The notes under the pieces: model-generated
Databases searched by the model: none
Told to the model about the DNA's origin: nothing
What the model saw: only the letters and a program-made list of their open reading frames with translations
Shown here: positions 42,501 to 53,315 of the stretch, piece after piece
Position numbering within the stretch: position 1 is the first letter of the stretch
Layout: each line of letters starts with the position of its first letter
Program-made: the position numbers and the translations under genes
NCBI RefSeq assembly: GCF_000142905.1
Contig: NW_013657673.1
Location: forward strand, 124,510 to 188,509
DNA: 64,000 nucleotides
Reading direction: 5' to 3'
Source of the DNA: Thecamonas trahens ATCC 50062
Lineage: Eukaryota > Apusozoa > Apusomonadida > Apusomonadidae

Positions 42501-45500
42501 TCCTTTCGTTCTTGCATGGCGGCGCTTTGATTGGCTTGTGCCTCCCGTGACAGCTTAGCCAGCTCTGCATCCTTGGCATTGATAGCCTTCTCAATTCTTG
42601 CCATAGCCGCGTCAGACGCCTCGCCACACTGAGGACTGCCGAGGTCGCGCTCGAGCAGCCGCGTTCGCAGCTCGTCGGCCTTGGCCTGAGCCTCGCGCGC
42701 TGCACTCTGCATCCGCTCGGCTTCGGCATTTGCCCGCGCGACCTCTTGGTCGCGGATCTCCAGCGCACGCTGTGCGTCGGCATGCATGCTTGCAAACCGC
42801 TTCTCGGCCTCGTCAACCTTGGCAGTCAGCGACAACATCGTCGCACTCTGCTCCGCGATCTTCTTCTCGCACTCGCGAAGCTCACCGCGGACGCACGCCA
42901 GCTCGTGGCTCTGTCCCTCTAGAGACTCCGCCTTGGCAGCAACCGACGCAAGCTGGGCTGCGTCCGCAATGTGCTTGGCCTCCGCGGCCTCTAGTCTCGT
43001 ATTCAGATCAGTGGCACGTGCCTGGGCCTCAGCAAGTTTGGTCGACCGCGACGCAGCAGCAGCCCGTTCATGTGCAAGCTCTCCTTCGCAGCTCTTCAGC
43101 TCGGCACGAAGCGTGGACAGCTCCTCAGCCTGGGATGACATCGACTCCAGACGGCCCGTCAGCGACGCCACACTTGCCTTGGCAGCTGCCAGCTCCTCCT
43201 CCTTTGCGCGGACTGCTTCGTCCAGCTCGGCAGCGGCAGCTGATGCAGCCTCGTCGAGGCTGCGGACAAGCTCCTGCTCGTGCTCAATCAGTCGTGCTCT
43301 TGCCTCGCGGGCCTCGTGACTCGCCTGGGCTAGTTGCTCTGTCGCCGCGACCGCTTCGCTTCGAGCGTTTTCGCTCTCACTCCGCGCCACAGCAAGCTCG
43401 GCATCGCGGGCCGAGAGAAGACTCCTCAGCTCAGCCGCCTCCTCGGCATTAACTTGCGCGTCGGCCTCGGCCTCTTCGCGAGCACCTTGCAGTCGCTCCA
43501 GGTTGCCCAGCTCGGTCTCGAGACGTGCCGAGAGATCGCTGATCCTGGTGCGGAGGACACGATTGTCCTCCTCGAGTTGCGAGCGGCAGGACTCGAACGA
43601 CGCCGTCGCCGCCTTCACCTCCCTCAGCTCGGCCTCGAGACTGGCGGCACGTTCCTGTGCCTTGGCAGACGCCGCAACAGCGTCGTCAGCACGCAACGTC
43701 AACGCTGCAATCGTCTGCTCGCGGGAGGCCGACGCCTCGTCGTTGCCTTGCTCCGCCAGCTCCAGACGGAGTGCCAGCTCCTGTGCGCGAGAGTTTGCGC
43801 GTCGGCCGGCCTCGTCAACCTCCTGCAGCTTGGCCTTGAGCTTGTCGACGGTCGCGGTACGATCTGCGAGCTCGCGCCGGACCATGGTCACCTCGACAGC
43901 AGCTGCGTCGCGTGCAGCGAGGGCATCCTTCCGGCCTGTGAGCTCTTCACGGATCCGGGCCTCGCACTCGGCAAGCGCGCTCTTCTGAGTCTCGATCGTG
44001 GTCTCCAGCTGCTCGATCCGGGACGTCAGCAGCCGTACTTCGGTCTCGGCCCGAGTCGCACGTGCTTCAACCGTGGCACGAGCCTCGCGCTCGGCGTGGA
44101 GTGGGCTTGCTTCAGCCGCCTTGGCCAGAGCTGCGTCGCGCTCGGCGCGAGTCTGGGCGACAACTTCCTCCGCCCTGGTCGCCCGGGCGTCACTACGCTC
44201 CACCTCGGCGGCAAGCCGCTGCGTCTCGCGCTCGCCTGCGGCTGCCCGGGAATCCGCGCTCGCACGCTCGGCCTCGGCAGTCCTCAGTGTGGCGCGAACC
44301 GAGTCGAGCTCCGCGCGGATGCGGTCCGCCGCAGCAGCAGCCTCGGTGCTTGCGTCGTAGTGGGCGGCGAGCTCGGCACGAGCCCGCTCGAGCTCGGCCT
44401 CGAGCGTCACCCGCGTCTCTCGTCCGGCATCGACCTGTCCTCGAAGCGTCGCGACCTCGTGCCGCAGCTCGGTCTGGTTCGCGTCAGAAGCCCGACGGAG
44501 CTCGTCGAGCTGGGCACGCGCCGCAGCCAGCTCGGCAGTGGATGTCGCGGCATGGCGCTCGCTCACACCTGCAGCTGTCTGCGCCTCAACGAGGGCATCG
44601 GTCGCACTCGCTAGCCGACGCGTCAGCTCATCGTGCTTCTCGCGTAAGTTCTCCAGCCGCACATTCAGTTCGGCCTCGCGAACCTTTGCGTTACCAGCGG
44701 CGTCACGCGCAGCACGCGCCTCCGCCTCGGCGCGGGCCACCCGCTCATCGACAGCGCGCATGGTCGAGGCAGCATTCTGGGCCTGGGCCGTCGACTCGGC
44801 GGCGGCGAGACGAGCCTCGTGCAGCTGGCTGGTCAAGCTCGCCAGCCGTCCATCGGACGAGGCCACCGAGTCCTTGAGGCGCGCATTGGTCTCGACAAGC
44901 TCGGAGACTCGGGCAGAGAGCACGTCGGCCTTCATGGCGAGCACTTGCTCGGCAGCACGCGACGCCGCGAGCGACTCGCGAAGCACTGAAACCGGCTCGT
45001 CGCCCATCCGAGCCTTGGACTCGCGCGCAAGCATGGCCTGCGACGACGCGGCGAGGCTCTCAAGCGCCGAATCCATCCGGCGCGCAAGCTGAGACAGGTC
45101 TGCCGTCGACGAGCCCATCGACTCGAGCTCACTGCGGACCTTCTCCACCTCGGTTGAGAGCTCGGCCAGATGCAGCTCGCCAATGGATCCGCTCGCTGGC
45201 CCGCGAGGTGCCAGTGGCGGTGAGACACCCGAGGCGGGCGACGCCTCGGCATCCTCGGAGCCGCTGCGGGAAGCACGGGCACGGCCGAGTGTTTCTAGCT
45301 GGGCCTCGAGCCGCTTCGTCTCGGCGGTCGCCACCTCGAGCTTGGCTTCGACAGCGGCAGCATCAGCCTGCGTAGACTCGGCATCTGCGCGGGCGCTGGA
45401 AAGATCGGCCTCGAGTTGAGAAATGTGGGCGGTGCGACTCTCGAGCACGCCGGCGAGCGATGCAAGCTCGGCAGCCGTCGACTCGGCGCGAGCCTCGGCA

Positions 45501-47698
45501 CTGGCAGCACGGCTATCGGCAGTCGCCAGCTGCTCCAAGACACGCTCAAGCTCGGCAGCAGCGTGCCGCGAAGCCGCCGCAGACGACGCCGAGAGCTCAG
45601 CAGCGGCGTTGTCGGCCTCGAGGCGAGCGGTACGTGCGGCCGCAAGTGCCTTCTGTAGCCCACTAACCTCGTCCCGCATGGAGTCGACCTGAACTTGCAG
45701 TCCATTGGCGCGAGCTCCGGTCGCAGCGGCAGCCTGCTCGGCAAGCTCAGCGCGGGCAACCAAGTCTAAAATGCGCTGCTGTGCAGCGGCGAGCGCAGAC
45801 TCGGACGCGGTCTTGGACTGCGCTGCTGCATGCTTGGCAGCTTCCACCTGTGCCTCGGCGTCCTCGGCGCGGGCAGTCATCTCCCTGCAAGCACGGCATG
45901 GCGTAGCGAGGGATGCGTTGGCGTTGGCAAGTTCCTCGCGAGCTGCACCGAGCTCGTTGACTGTTGCGCGGTGCTTGGCCCGAAGCTCATCAAGGACTGC
46001 AGTGAGCGAGGCGGCCTCGGCGGTGACCGCGGCGTGCCGGCCCTCGGCAGCGGCGAGTGCAGCCCGAGCCTCGGCAGTAGCAGCATCCCCAGCAAGCTGG
46101 GCGCGCTGCGCCATGGCGAGCTCGGCCTGGAGGCTCGTGGCCTGGTCGCGCCACGACGCTGCTTCGCGCTCGGCGGCCGCTTGGGCGGCGGCAGCAGCAG
46201 AGGCACGGCCATCGGCGTCAGCCCGCACGGAAGTCAGCTCGTCTTGAACCAAAGTCAGCGCTTCGGTGGCAGCAGTAGCGCGAGCCTCGGCGGTCGCAGC
46301 CGCCGCCGCCACTGCTGCGGCATCGACTTGCGACTCCGAGTGCTGCGAGCGGAGCGAGTCGAGTTCAGCGCCGAGAGCTGCGAGCTCCGCACGGCTGTCG
46401 GCGGCAGCGCGGCGCATGGAGGCCATCTGTGACTTGAGCACGTCAAGCTCGGCCGAGTCAACCGCATGTTGTGCCGCAGCTTTGTTGGCAGCGGCTCGGA
46501 ACGCGTTGGCATCATCGGTTACCGCCACGAGCTGGTCATGGACGCGAGCGAGCTCACCTCGCAGCGCCTCAGACTCGGCCTGCTCGTCGCGTAGCGCATC
46601 GGCTGTCGACATCGAAGCCGCTTGCAGCGCCAGAAGCTCGGACCGCAGCTGGTCGATGTCGCCCGAGAGCGCAGCGGCGCGGGCCTGGGCCTCGGCAGAG
46701 TTGTGGACCAAGTTCTCCGAGAGGTAGTGCTGCCGACGGAGCTGGGCGTTTGACTCGCGGAGTTGCTCGTTCGAGCACGAGAGTAGGTGCAGCTGGGCCT
46801 GGAGCGAGGCAACGGTGGCATCACGCGAAGAGCCGCTTCCACTTCCACTCGCCGAGACACTGGAAGTGCCCGAGACGACGCTCTCGCCGCCGTCGGCAAG
46901 CGCAGCTGCAAGCCTGTCGCGTTCGTCACGGAGCTCCTCGTACCGAGCCTGCAGCTGGAACCGCGACTCGCGCTCGTCTTCGAGCTCAAGGCTGAGGCTC
47001 GTCGTGTGAGCGCTGCGACATGCGAGCTCGTTACGCTCGGTGGCCAGCTGGTCGCGCTCGGCAGCAAGCTCGTCACGCTCAGTGGCAAGCTCGACGTTTG
47101 ACATCGTCAGCTCTTCCAGCTGAGCCAGCAGATCTGTAACGTGTGCCTGGACGTCTTCAGCGTAGGCAGAGGTCACATCGGCCTTGCCGGACTCGACAGC
47201 GAGGGTCGCCGAGACGTCTGCAAGGAGCGCATCGCGAGTGACACGAAAGCGTGCGCGCGAGTCTGCAGCGACTGCTGCCGCTGCGTCTGCAGCATCTGCA
47301 GCGTCTGTAGGGGCGTACGGCGGCGGGGAGGTCGGCTTGGGCGGAGCAGGGCGTCCGGCCAGTTCGGCGGTGCTGTGGTCATGGTCCTGGTCTCGCTGCG
47401 GCGGGAGCGGCTTGGGTGCAGCAGCATTGGCGCCAGCATAGGTAGCTGCAATGAGGTCGAGGGCAAGCTCCGGCTTTGTGCGCCGGTCGAGGTATGAGAC
47501 GACGGACGGCTCGCAGACAAAGAGCTCGGCGAGGGTGGCCAGAGACGGCGGAGCCGGGCGGACGGTGGCGTTGGCGAGGACCGCGTGGCAAAGGTCGCTG
47601 AGGGCAGCGTCCTCGTCGGGGGAGACCACTGGCGCCACGCATGAGAGTAGGGCAGTCATGGCCGCCGGTGCGTCGCTGGATTGTAGCGGCGCGTCCAT
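33575..47698 (-). CDS. Giant coiled-coil protein, about 4,676 residues (two frame breaks, one intron)
   Basis: One continuous heptad-rich coding region on the minus strand. It starts MDAPLQSSDAPAAM at 47698 with a roughly 150-residue globular head (CHAVLANATV, ELFVCEPSVVSYLD), then almost unbroken Ala/Glu/Arg/Leu coiled coil. Frame changes occur near 39184-39185 (one extra base) and at the three-T run 37500-37502 (one missing base, giving LENQVEIQRGKDERG). Neither downstream segment has its own ATG there, which supports one gene. A 93-nt intron is proposed at 34614-34706 (donor GTAGCG, acceptor ACAGAG), joining a Pro/Ser-rich part to a last coiled-coil domain that ends RVDEL. With these the length is an exact multiple of three. 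Long coiled coils suggest a structural, Golgi-tether, centrosomal or cortical role; none can be chosen. The 3' end is followed by a long G run. Confidence 0.72.
34614..34706 (-). other. Proposed intron in the giant coiled-coil gene
   Basis: 93 nt, donor GTAGCG (not the usual GTACGY), acceptor AACAACAGAG, phase 2. It is placed because the upstream frame stops in the donor (TAG) and the downstream frame has no ATG. If wrong, 33575-34579 would be the 3' part of a separate gene. Confidence 0.5.
36002..36883 (-). repeat. 21-copy, 42-bp coding tandem repeat
   Basis: Plus-strand CTGATCGAGCT starts at 36002 and recurs every 42 bp to 36842 (840 bp, exactly 20 intervals). Each unit encodes 14 residues of coiled coil, of type RAEQAESQLDQ plus three variable residues, or the less common type VERMDGELDQ. 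There is no length change between units. Confidence 0.9.
40341..40590 (-). repeat. 75-bp coding tandem repeat
   Basis: GACGACCTCAGCTCG-type units begin at 40341, 40416, 40491 and (diverged) 40566, a spacing of exactly 75 bp. The unit encodes 25 residues including EDMRREVARLESELRSS. The first three copies are nearly identical, pointing to recent duplication within the coiled coil. Confidence 0.85.
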
Positions 47699-47996
47699 AG
47701 TCGTCCTCCCGTCCTCGTACACCATCCACGGCGAGGAGTGCTGCCAGTCCAGGGAGAGAGGGGTTGGTGGCGACAAAGAGGGCTGGCGAGGCGGGGAGGG
47801 AGAATTCCGCTTGTTGGGCATATGGCGGCGGAGGCACTCGCAGGCGGTGGATGTGATCATGGGAGAGAGAGTAAGCAGGTTTACTGCGGTAGCGGGTGGG
47901 TAGGAGGGTGGGATGGGTGGATGGGGGGGAGGGGGGGGGCAGCAGCGGCGTCGCTTCGCCGCGTGGCTTTGTCGCGTGGCTTCGCCGCCGCGTCGC
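47699..47996. other. Spacer between the coiled-coil start and the EFCAB10-like stop
   Basis: About 300 bp. It holds GGGAGGGAG and GTAGGAGGGTGGGATGGG stretches. The coiled-coil frame stays open upstream, with other in-frame ATGs at 47725 and 47822, so the true start could lie slightly upstream of 47698. No other gene is seen. Confidence 0.4.
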
Positions 47997-48602
47997 CTAC
48001 TCGGCGGCGTCGGCCGAGGCTGCGGCGTAGTGGCGGATGGTGTCCTTGAGGGCGCAGTTGGCAATGTAGACAAAGGTCTTCTTGTCGATGCGGCCGTTGT
48101 TGGCGGCAGCGGGCTCGGGATCAAACTTGACGGCGCCGATGTCGGCCATGGCGGTGGCGTACTGGTCGAGCGAGATAAAGCCCGAGTTGTGGACATCGTA
48201 GATGTCAAAGACGGTATCAAGGTCCTGTTCAGAGAAGAGCGCAACACGGGCAGCGGCCGCCGGAAGCTTGCTGACAGCAGCATCGCGGACAGCGGCCAGA
48301 GCCTGCAGGCGGTCGATGAGAAAGGCGCGGACGTCGTCCGGCTGGTGGAAGAGGAGTTGAGCCGAGAGCTCTTGGATGATCTCGTGCAGCTTGTGCCGTG
48401 CGACATACTCCTTGCACGCATCCATCCGATGCGAGACCATGGCCTCTGGTGCTCCAGTATTGCTGCCGTCCGTGCTTGCACCGCCCAACGCAGACGCCGC
48501 GTGTGGCAGGCCAGCATGGCCAGCAACGTCCGCAGCGGGCGCTCCGAACAGCGCCTGGGCCGACTCGTCCAACGCGGCCACCAGCTCTGCCTTTGACGTC
48601 AT
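47997..48602 (-). CDS. EFCAB10-like RIIa/EF-hand protein
   Basis: 201 residues starting MTSKAELVAALDES. The middle has an RIIa/Dpy-30-like docking helix pair (EYVARHKLHEIIQELSAQLL, then the Asp/Phe pattern FHQPDDVRAFLIDRL) and then an EF-hand region (TVFDIYDVHNSGFISLDQY). The EF loop has Asp at position 1 but His at 3 and Gln at 12, so calcium binding is doubtful. This domain order matches EFCAB10, found in organisms with cilia and expected in axonemal or AKAP-type complexes. The N-terminal 80 residues are Ala-rich and not conserved to my knowledge. The upstream sense strand is C-rich, so a 5' exon is possible. Confidence 0.68.
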   Translation of the reverse strand: MTSKAELVAALDESAQALFGAPAADVAGHAGLPHAASALGGASTDGSNTGAPEAMVSHRMDACKEYVARHKLHEIIQELSAQLLFHQPDDVRAFLIDRLQALAAVRDAAVSKLPAAAARVALFSEQDLDTVFDIYDVHNSGFISLDQYATAMADIGAVKFDPEPAAANNGRIDKKTFVYIANCALKDTIRHYAAASADAAE

Positions 48603-49198
48603 ATATGGTAAGGAGACGAGAGGGGATGGGGGGGGGGGGGAGGGAGGGAGGGGAAGGAGTGGAGGAGGAGTGGGGATGGTACGGTGGGGGGGGGTGGTGG
48701 TCGCGGAGAGCGGTGGTGGTGACCGGGCGGGCGTGTGGTGGTGACAGTCGGGCGGGCGGGTGGTGGCGGTTGGCGCGTTCGGGAGAGGGGGAGAGGGAAG
48801 GGGGGGGGGGCTAGCGCACCCAACCAGCTGCAACAACAAGGGCGGTACTCGGATTGCGACCACATGGGGTTTTTGATCTTGACCAAGTGCAACGGTAATG
48901 GGTGATGAGGTGTTCGATTACAGCAGAGATGGTGCAACGCAGCAATGAGGTGGGCTACTCCTCGGGTGGTGATGATTGTGATGGACAATGTCTGTAGCGT
49001 AGCATTCCCACGTGCGGTGAGTGGATGAGGGGGCGCGACATCTCGGCCATCCTCGGGGAGAACCAGAGGGGGGGACGGGGGGAGGGGGAGGGGGAGGGGG
49101 GGAGAAGCACAGCACACGCCACACCGCACTCCCTCCCCCCTCATAATCCCCCTTTCCACAACCCACAACTCAACTCCCCCATACATACACGACACTCT
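48603..49198. promoter_or_regulatory. Divergent intergenic region, G-rich
   Basis: 596 bp between two divergent starts. Several G homopolymers (about 48627-48640, 48686-48692, 48800-48810, 49068-49105). No coding sequence supported; ORFs here are artefacts of the G/C tracts. Confidence 0.4.
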
Positions 49199-50164
49199 AT
49201 GCTTGTGGTGGTTCGCGCAGGGCTGAGCCCGGCTGGACAGACGGCGGTGACGGCAGCGACGGCGACGGCGGCGGCGGTGGTGGGTACGGCGGGAGCTGGT
49301 GGGAAGGCATGGGTGTCGACTGGAGCGGGTGAGACGCCAATGGTGAACAACCCGAAGACAAAGACACCGTACACGGACGCACTGCTGGGGCCGGACGGCG
49401 GGGCGGCGTCGCAGAAGCCCTCGTGGCGGTCGCGGCTCGCCCGAGTCCCCTTCATCGGCAACTACGTGACCGATCCCGAGGCTGAGAAGCGCGAGGCGCA
49501 GGTGGCGGAGCAGACGAAGAAGGCTGCGGCGTCGATGCCGCGGCGGCCGGGGCTCAAGCTGCCGAACCCGAACCTGTACATTGCCTCGCCGAACATCACG
49601 GTGGACAAGTTCAAGGTGCCGTCGGTCGAGGCTGCGGCCGAGACCGAGGCTGCCGGATGGTGGGCCAACTACCGCGAGTCGGCGCAGGAGGCCTCGCGCA
49701 ACACCATGGCCGTCATGGCCATCAAGAAGGAGATGGACGGGTTCACCCCGGCCAAGTTTGAGGATCTTGCCGGCGAGTCTTACGTCATCGTCAACGAGGC
49801 CTTTTACGCCGGCAAGCTCGCCCCGCTCCGCCAGCTCACCACCGAGAAGCTCTTCACCGCCCTCAAGCGTGAGGTCAAGCTTGCTCGCGAGGCCGAGCGC
49901 AACTACGAGTGGTCGCTGGGTGAGTACACTGTCGCGCCCAAGATCATGCAGTCGCGCGCCTTCCCGCTCCGCGACGACCAGGACCTCTGGGCCCAGATCA
50001 CCGTCAAGTTTGAGTCGCTCCAGTCGCTCCGGGTCACCTCGGCCGTCACCGGCGAGCTCATCAAGGCCGTCGACGAGACGCCCATTGTCGAGTACTGGGT
50101 CTTTGAGCGCCGTCTCCGCGCGCCCGACGACACCCACTGGCGCATCTGCGACCGCCTCATCTGA
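49199..50164 (+). CDS. Tim44-like/mitochondrial ribosomal protein L45-like
   Basis: 321 residues from ATG 49199 (MLVVVRAGLSPAG), with an Ala/Gly/Thr-rich, acid-poor N-terminus that could serve as a mitochondrial presequence. The C-terminal 170 residues form a Tim44/MRPL45-type domain: AFYAGKLAPLRQLTTEKLF, then an Arg-rich surface, QITVKFESLQSLRV, and a closing VEYWVFERRL with WRICDRLI. The order of these elements and the closing E-Y-x-V-F-E motif fit MRPL45 (mL45), a large-subunit mitoribosomal protein, better than Tim44 itself. The frame is open to 49025, but the extra 58 residues come from a G/C-tract region and are not accepted. Confidence 0.7.
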   Translation: MLVVVRAGLSPAGQTAVTAATATAAAVVGTAGAGGKAWVSTGAGETPMVNNPKTKTPYTDALLGPDGGAASQKPSWRSRLARVPFIGNYVTDPEAEKREAQVAEQTKKAAASMPRRPGLKLPNPNLYIASPNITVDKFKVPSVEAAAETEAAGWWANYRESAQEASRNTMAVMAIKKEMDGFTPAKFEDLAGESYVIVNEAFYAGKLAPLRQLTTEKLFTALKREVKLAREAERNYEWSLGEYTVAPKIMQSRAFPLRDDQDLWAQITVKFESLQSLRVTSAVTGELIKAVDETPIVEYWVFERRLRAPDDTHWRICDRLI

Positions 50165-50373
50165 GCCCCCAATACGCATCCGCCATAAAAACACCAGCTC
50201 AGGTCAACCGTCCCCCATCTCCCTCCCGCCAATGACCCCTGCAGTCAACAGGCCACCCGCCACCCGCCAGCCACCCGCCCCCGCCACCCGCCACCCACCG
50301 GTCGCCGGTCGCCGGTCGGGCGGCAGGACGGACAGCAACCGCAAACACCACCACTTGTGTCCCTTTCGACAGC

Positions 50374-52939
50374 ATGGCTGCGGACGAGGCGGCATGGTCT
50401 GTGACCGACGTGGAAGCGGTTGACGGCATCCGGTTTGCATGGAACGGTACGTAGACCTGCCTACACATGCCAGTACCCCCTCTGTGTCTTCCCTACCATC
50501 TTCCACCACCCAGTAGTGGCTACCCAGGGGGGGTAGGGATAGGGGGGGGGGGGGGCGATGGCGGTGGCGGCAGGCCGGACGACGTGGCTGCAAAAAATGG
50601 AGGCACTGCTCGACGCGGAGTATGGGCATGGGAAGGGTAGGAGGTGTGGAGGAAGGGGGTGACGACTTACAGAGGACAACCGAGGGGGATGGACAGTGTG
50701 GCCGTCGTCCAAGGTGGAGGCTACGCGGATGGTGGTGGACCACTCGTGCATGTACACGCCGCTGAAGGAGACTGGCTGCCCTGTGCTCGAGTACGAGCCA
50801 GTGGTCTGCCGCTCGGGCGAGTGCCGCGGCATCCTCAACCCGTTCTGCCAGATCGATACCCGCAACAAGCGCTGGGTCTGCCCCTTCTGCTTTGGCCGCA
50901 ACGCCTTTCCCCAGCACTACGAGTCCATTTCCGAGACCTCGCTCCCGGCCGAGCTCTTCCCCTCGTACACAACCATCGAGTACACCCTCCGCAAGACCGC
51001 CCCGGTCCCGCCCATCTTCCTCCTTGTCGTCGACACGGCCATCCACCCCGAGGAGATTCAGTCGCTCAAGGAGTCGCTCATTCTCTCGCTCTCGCTCCTC
51101 CCGGAGAACTCGCTCGTCGGGCTCATCACCTTTGGCAAGCACGTTGCCGTCCACGAGCTCGGCTTTGGCGAGTGCGCCAAGTCGCACATCTTCCGTGGCG
51201 ACCGCGACGTCTCTCCCAATGACGTCGGGGTGGCGCTCAGCATTCTCGCGCCAGCCGCGCCAGGCAAGGCCGGCAGCGCGGGCGCCTCACACCGCCAGCG
51301 GCAGATCCTCCCCGGCGGTCCGGGCAAGTTCCTGCTTCCGCTCTCGGAATGCGACCTGACCCTCACTTCGATTCTGGAGGAGCTGGAGAAGGACCCGTGG
51401 CCGGTGCCGTCGGGCAAGCGCGCCATCCGTGCTGGTGGCGTCGCCCTCTCGGTTGCGGCGTCGCTGCTCGAGGTGTGCTACCCGGCAACCGGCGCACGCA
51501 TCATGTCGTTTATCGGCGGCCCGCCGACTATCGGCCCGGGCAAGGTCCTCTCCGACGACCTCGAGGAGACCATCCGCGCCCACCACGACCTCGAGAAGGG
51601 CTCAGTCCCGCACTTTAAGCCTGCTGTCGCCTTTTACGAAGCGCTTGCGAGCCGGCTCGTCGCCAACGGCCACGTCCTCGACATGTTTGCCTGCTCGGGC
51701 AACCAGACCGGAGTGCTCGAGGTCATCTCGGCCGTCAACAAGACCGGCGGCCTCCTTGTCCTCGCCGACTCGTTCACCACTTCGATGTTCCGCGAGTCGT
51801 TCAAGCGGTGCTTTGCCCGCGACGAGGCTGGTGACCTCAAAATGGCCTTTTCTGCCACGCTCGAAGTCCAGACGACGCGTGAGTTCAAGGTCGCCGGCGC
51901 CATCGGCCCGCTCTCGTCACTCGGCAAAAAGTCGTCGTGCGTCGCCGAGACCTCGATCGGCGTCGGCGAGACGTCCGCGTGGCGGCTCAACGGGCTCATC
52001 CCGCAGACCTCGGTCGCCCTCTACTTTGAGGTGGTCAACTCGGGCGCGCCCATTCCGGCCGGCCAGCAGGGCCTCCTCCAGCTCACCACCATCTACCGGC
52101 ATGCGTCGGGCGTGTACCGGCTCCGCGTCACCACCGTCGCCCGCTCGTGGGCCGATCCCAAGGCCGAGCCCGGCCTCATCATCGACGGCTTTGACCAGGA
52201 GGCCGCCACCGTCATCATGGCCCGCAAGGCCGTGTTCAAGGCCGAGGCCGAGGGCTCGTTTGACGTCATCCGCTGGCTCGACCGCATGCTCATCCGGCTC
52301 GTCGCCAAGTTTGGCGACTATCAGGCCGACTCACCGTCGTCGCTCACCCTCCCGCCGGGCTTTGCCATGTACCCGCAGTTTATGTTCCATCTCCGCCGCT
52401 CGCAGTTCCTGCAGGTCTTCAACTCGTCGCCCGACGAGACCGCCTTCTACCGGCACACCCTCTACCGCGAGAACGTTCTCAACTCGCTCATCATGATCCA
52501 GCCGTCGCTCGTCGCCTACGGCTTTGACGCCGAGCCCACCCCGGTCCTCCTCGACGCTGCCTCCATCCTGCCCGATCGTATCCTGCTCCTCGACACCTTT
52601 TTCTTTGTCCTCATCTTTGCCGGTGAGACCATCGCCGCCTGGAAGAAGGAGGGTTACCAGGAGCTGCCCGAGTACGAGTCGTTCAAGACCCTGCTGCAAA
52701 CTCCCCGCGACGACGCCCTACTCATCCTTAAGGACCGCTGGCCCGTCCCGCGGTACATCGAGTGCGACCAGTACTCGTCCCCGGCTCGCATCCTCTACTC
52801 CAAGGTCGATCCCTCCGTCACCCACAACAACATGGGCGAGTACGGCCAGGAGGGCGGCGGCCAGGTCATTCTGACCGACGATGTCTCGCTCCGCGTCTTT
52901 ATGGATCATCTCGCCTCGCTCGCCGTCTCATCCCAGTAA
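50374..52939 (+). CDS. SEC23: COPII coat GTPase-activating protein Sec23
   Basis: Inner COPII coat subunit and GAP for Sar1 in ER-to-Golgi vesicle formation. Exons 50374-50446 and 50697-52939 give 771 residues, close to the usual 765. Splicing restores GIRFAWN then [14 protein letters not shown], the highly conserved Sec23 start. A zinc finger follows ([14 protein letters not shown] then WVCPFC), the vWA-like trunk ([17 protein letters not shown]), the beta-sandwich ([20 protein letters not shown]), the helical domain ([17 protein letters not shown]) and the gelsolin-like domain ([20 protein letters not shown]) with the C-terminus [12 protein letters not shown]. No breaks are seen in this gene. 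Confidence 0.95.
50447..50696 (+). other. Intron of SEC23
   Basis: 250 nt, donor GTACGT, acceptor GGACAG, phase 1. It contains a G run at about 50545-50556. An earlier AG (ACTTACAG, near 50672) is skipped in the preferred model because only the later one restores the conserved WNVWPSS. Confidence 0.88.
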
Positions 52940-53315
52940 CATCATCACGTGCTACGCGCCCATCGCTATGATGCCCCGCTTGCGCTCGAGCTCGTGCACT
53001 CGAGTCACCTTGATGTCTCGCACGTTGCACGTCACCTTCGAGCCCGTCTCAGCGGAAGCCTTGTGCGAGGGCGGCGATCCTTGTCCGCCCTCTGTGGTCG
53101 ATTCTGTCTCGATCAAACGCCCGGCTGCAATGGGCGCCTTGGCGGCGCGGCTGTATGGCCCTCCCACCCCAAGCCGCAACAACCCATGCGACGCCGATCG
53201 GCCGGCGCATGGCAGCAGCAGGGCGGCTTGAGGGCTTGATCATGTACTGTGTTGTTCACTTTGAGGCGCGTGCGACAACGCACCGAACGACCGTACCGTT
53301 AAGGGTTAAGGTACA
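52940..53315. other. Convergent intergenic region
   Basis: 376 bp between the Sec23 and CSE1 stops. A minus-strand frame between about 53240 and 52952 is open and reads protein-like (KVTCNVRDIKVTRVHELERK) but has no ATG. It is left unannotated; it could be a 3' exon whose start is not visible. Confidence 0.35.

Noticed and set aside
49025-49198. N-terminal extension of the MRPL45-like protein
   Set aside because: The extra 58 codons lie in G/C-tract spacer and read as low-complexity; the ATG at 49199 is better.
48599-50194. 531-codon minus-strand ORF
   Set aside because: Passes through G/C tracts and the antisense of the MRPL45-like gene; composition is not protein-like.
53295-53312. Telomere-like TTAAGGGTTAAGG
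   Set aside because: Only two imperfect units in an ordinary intergenic region.
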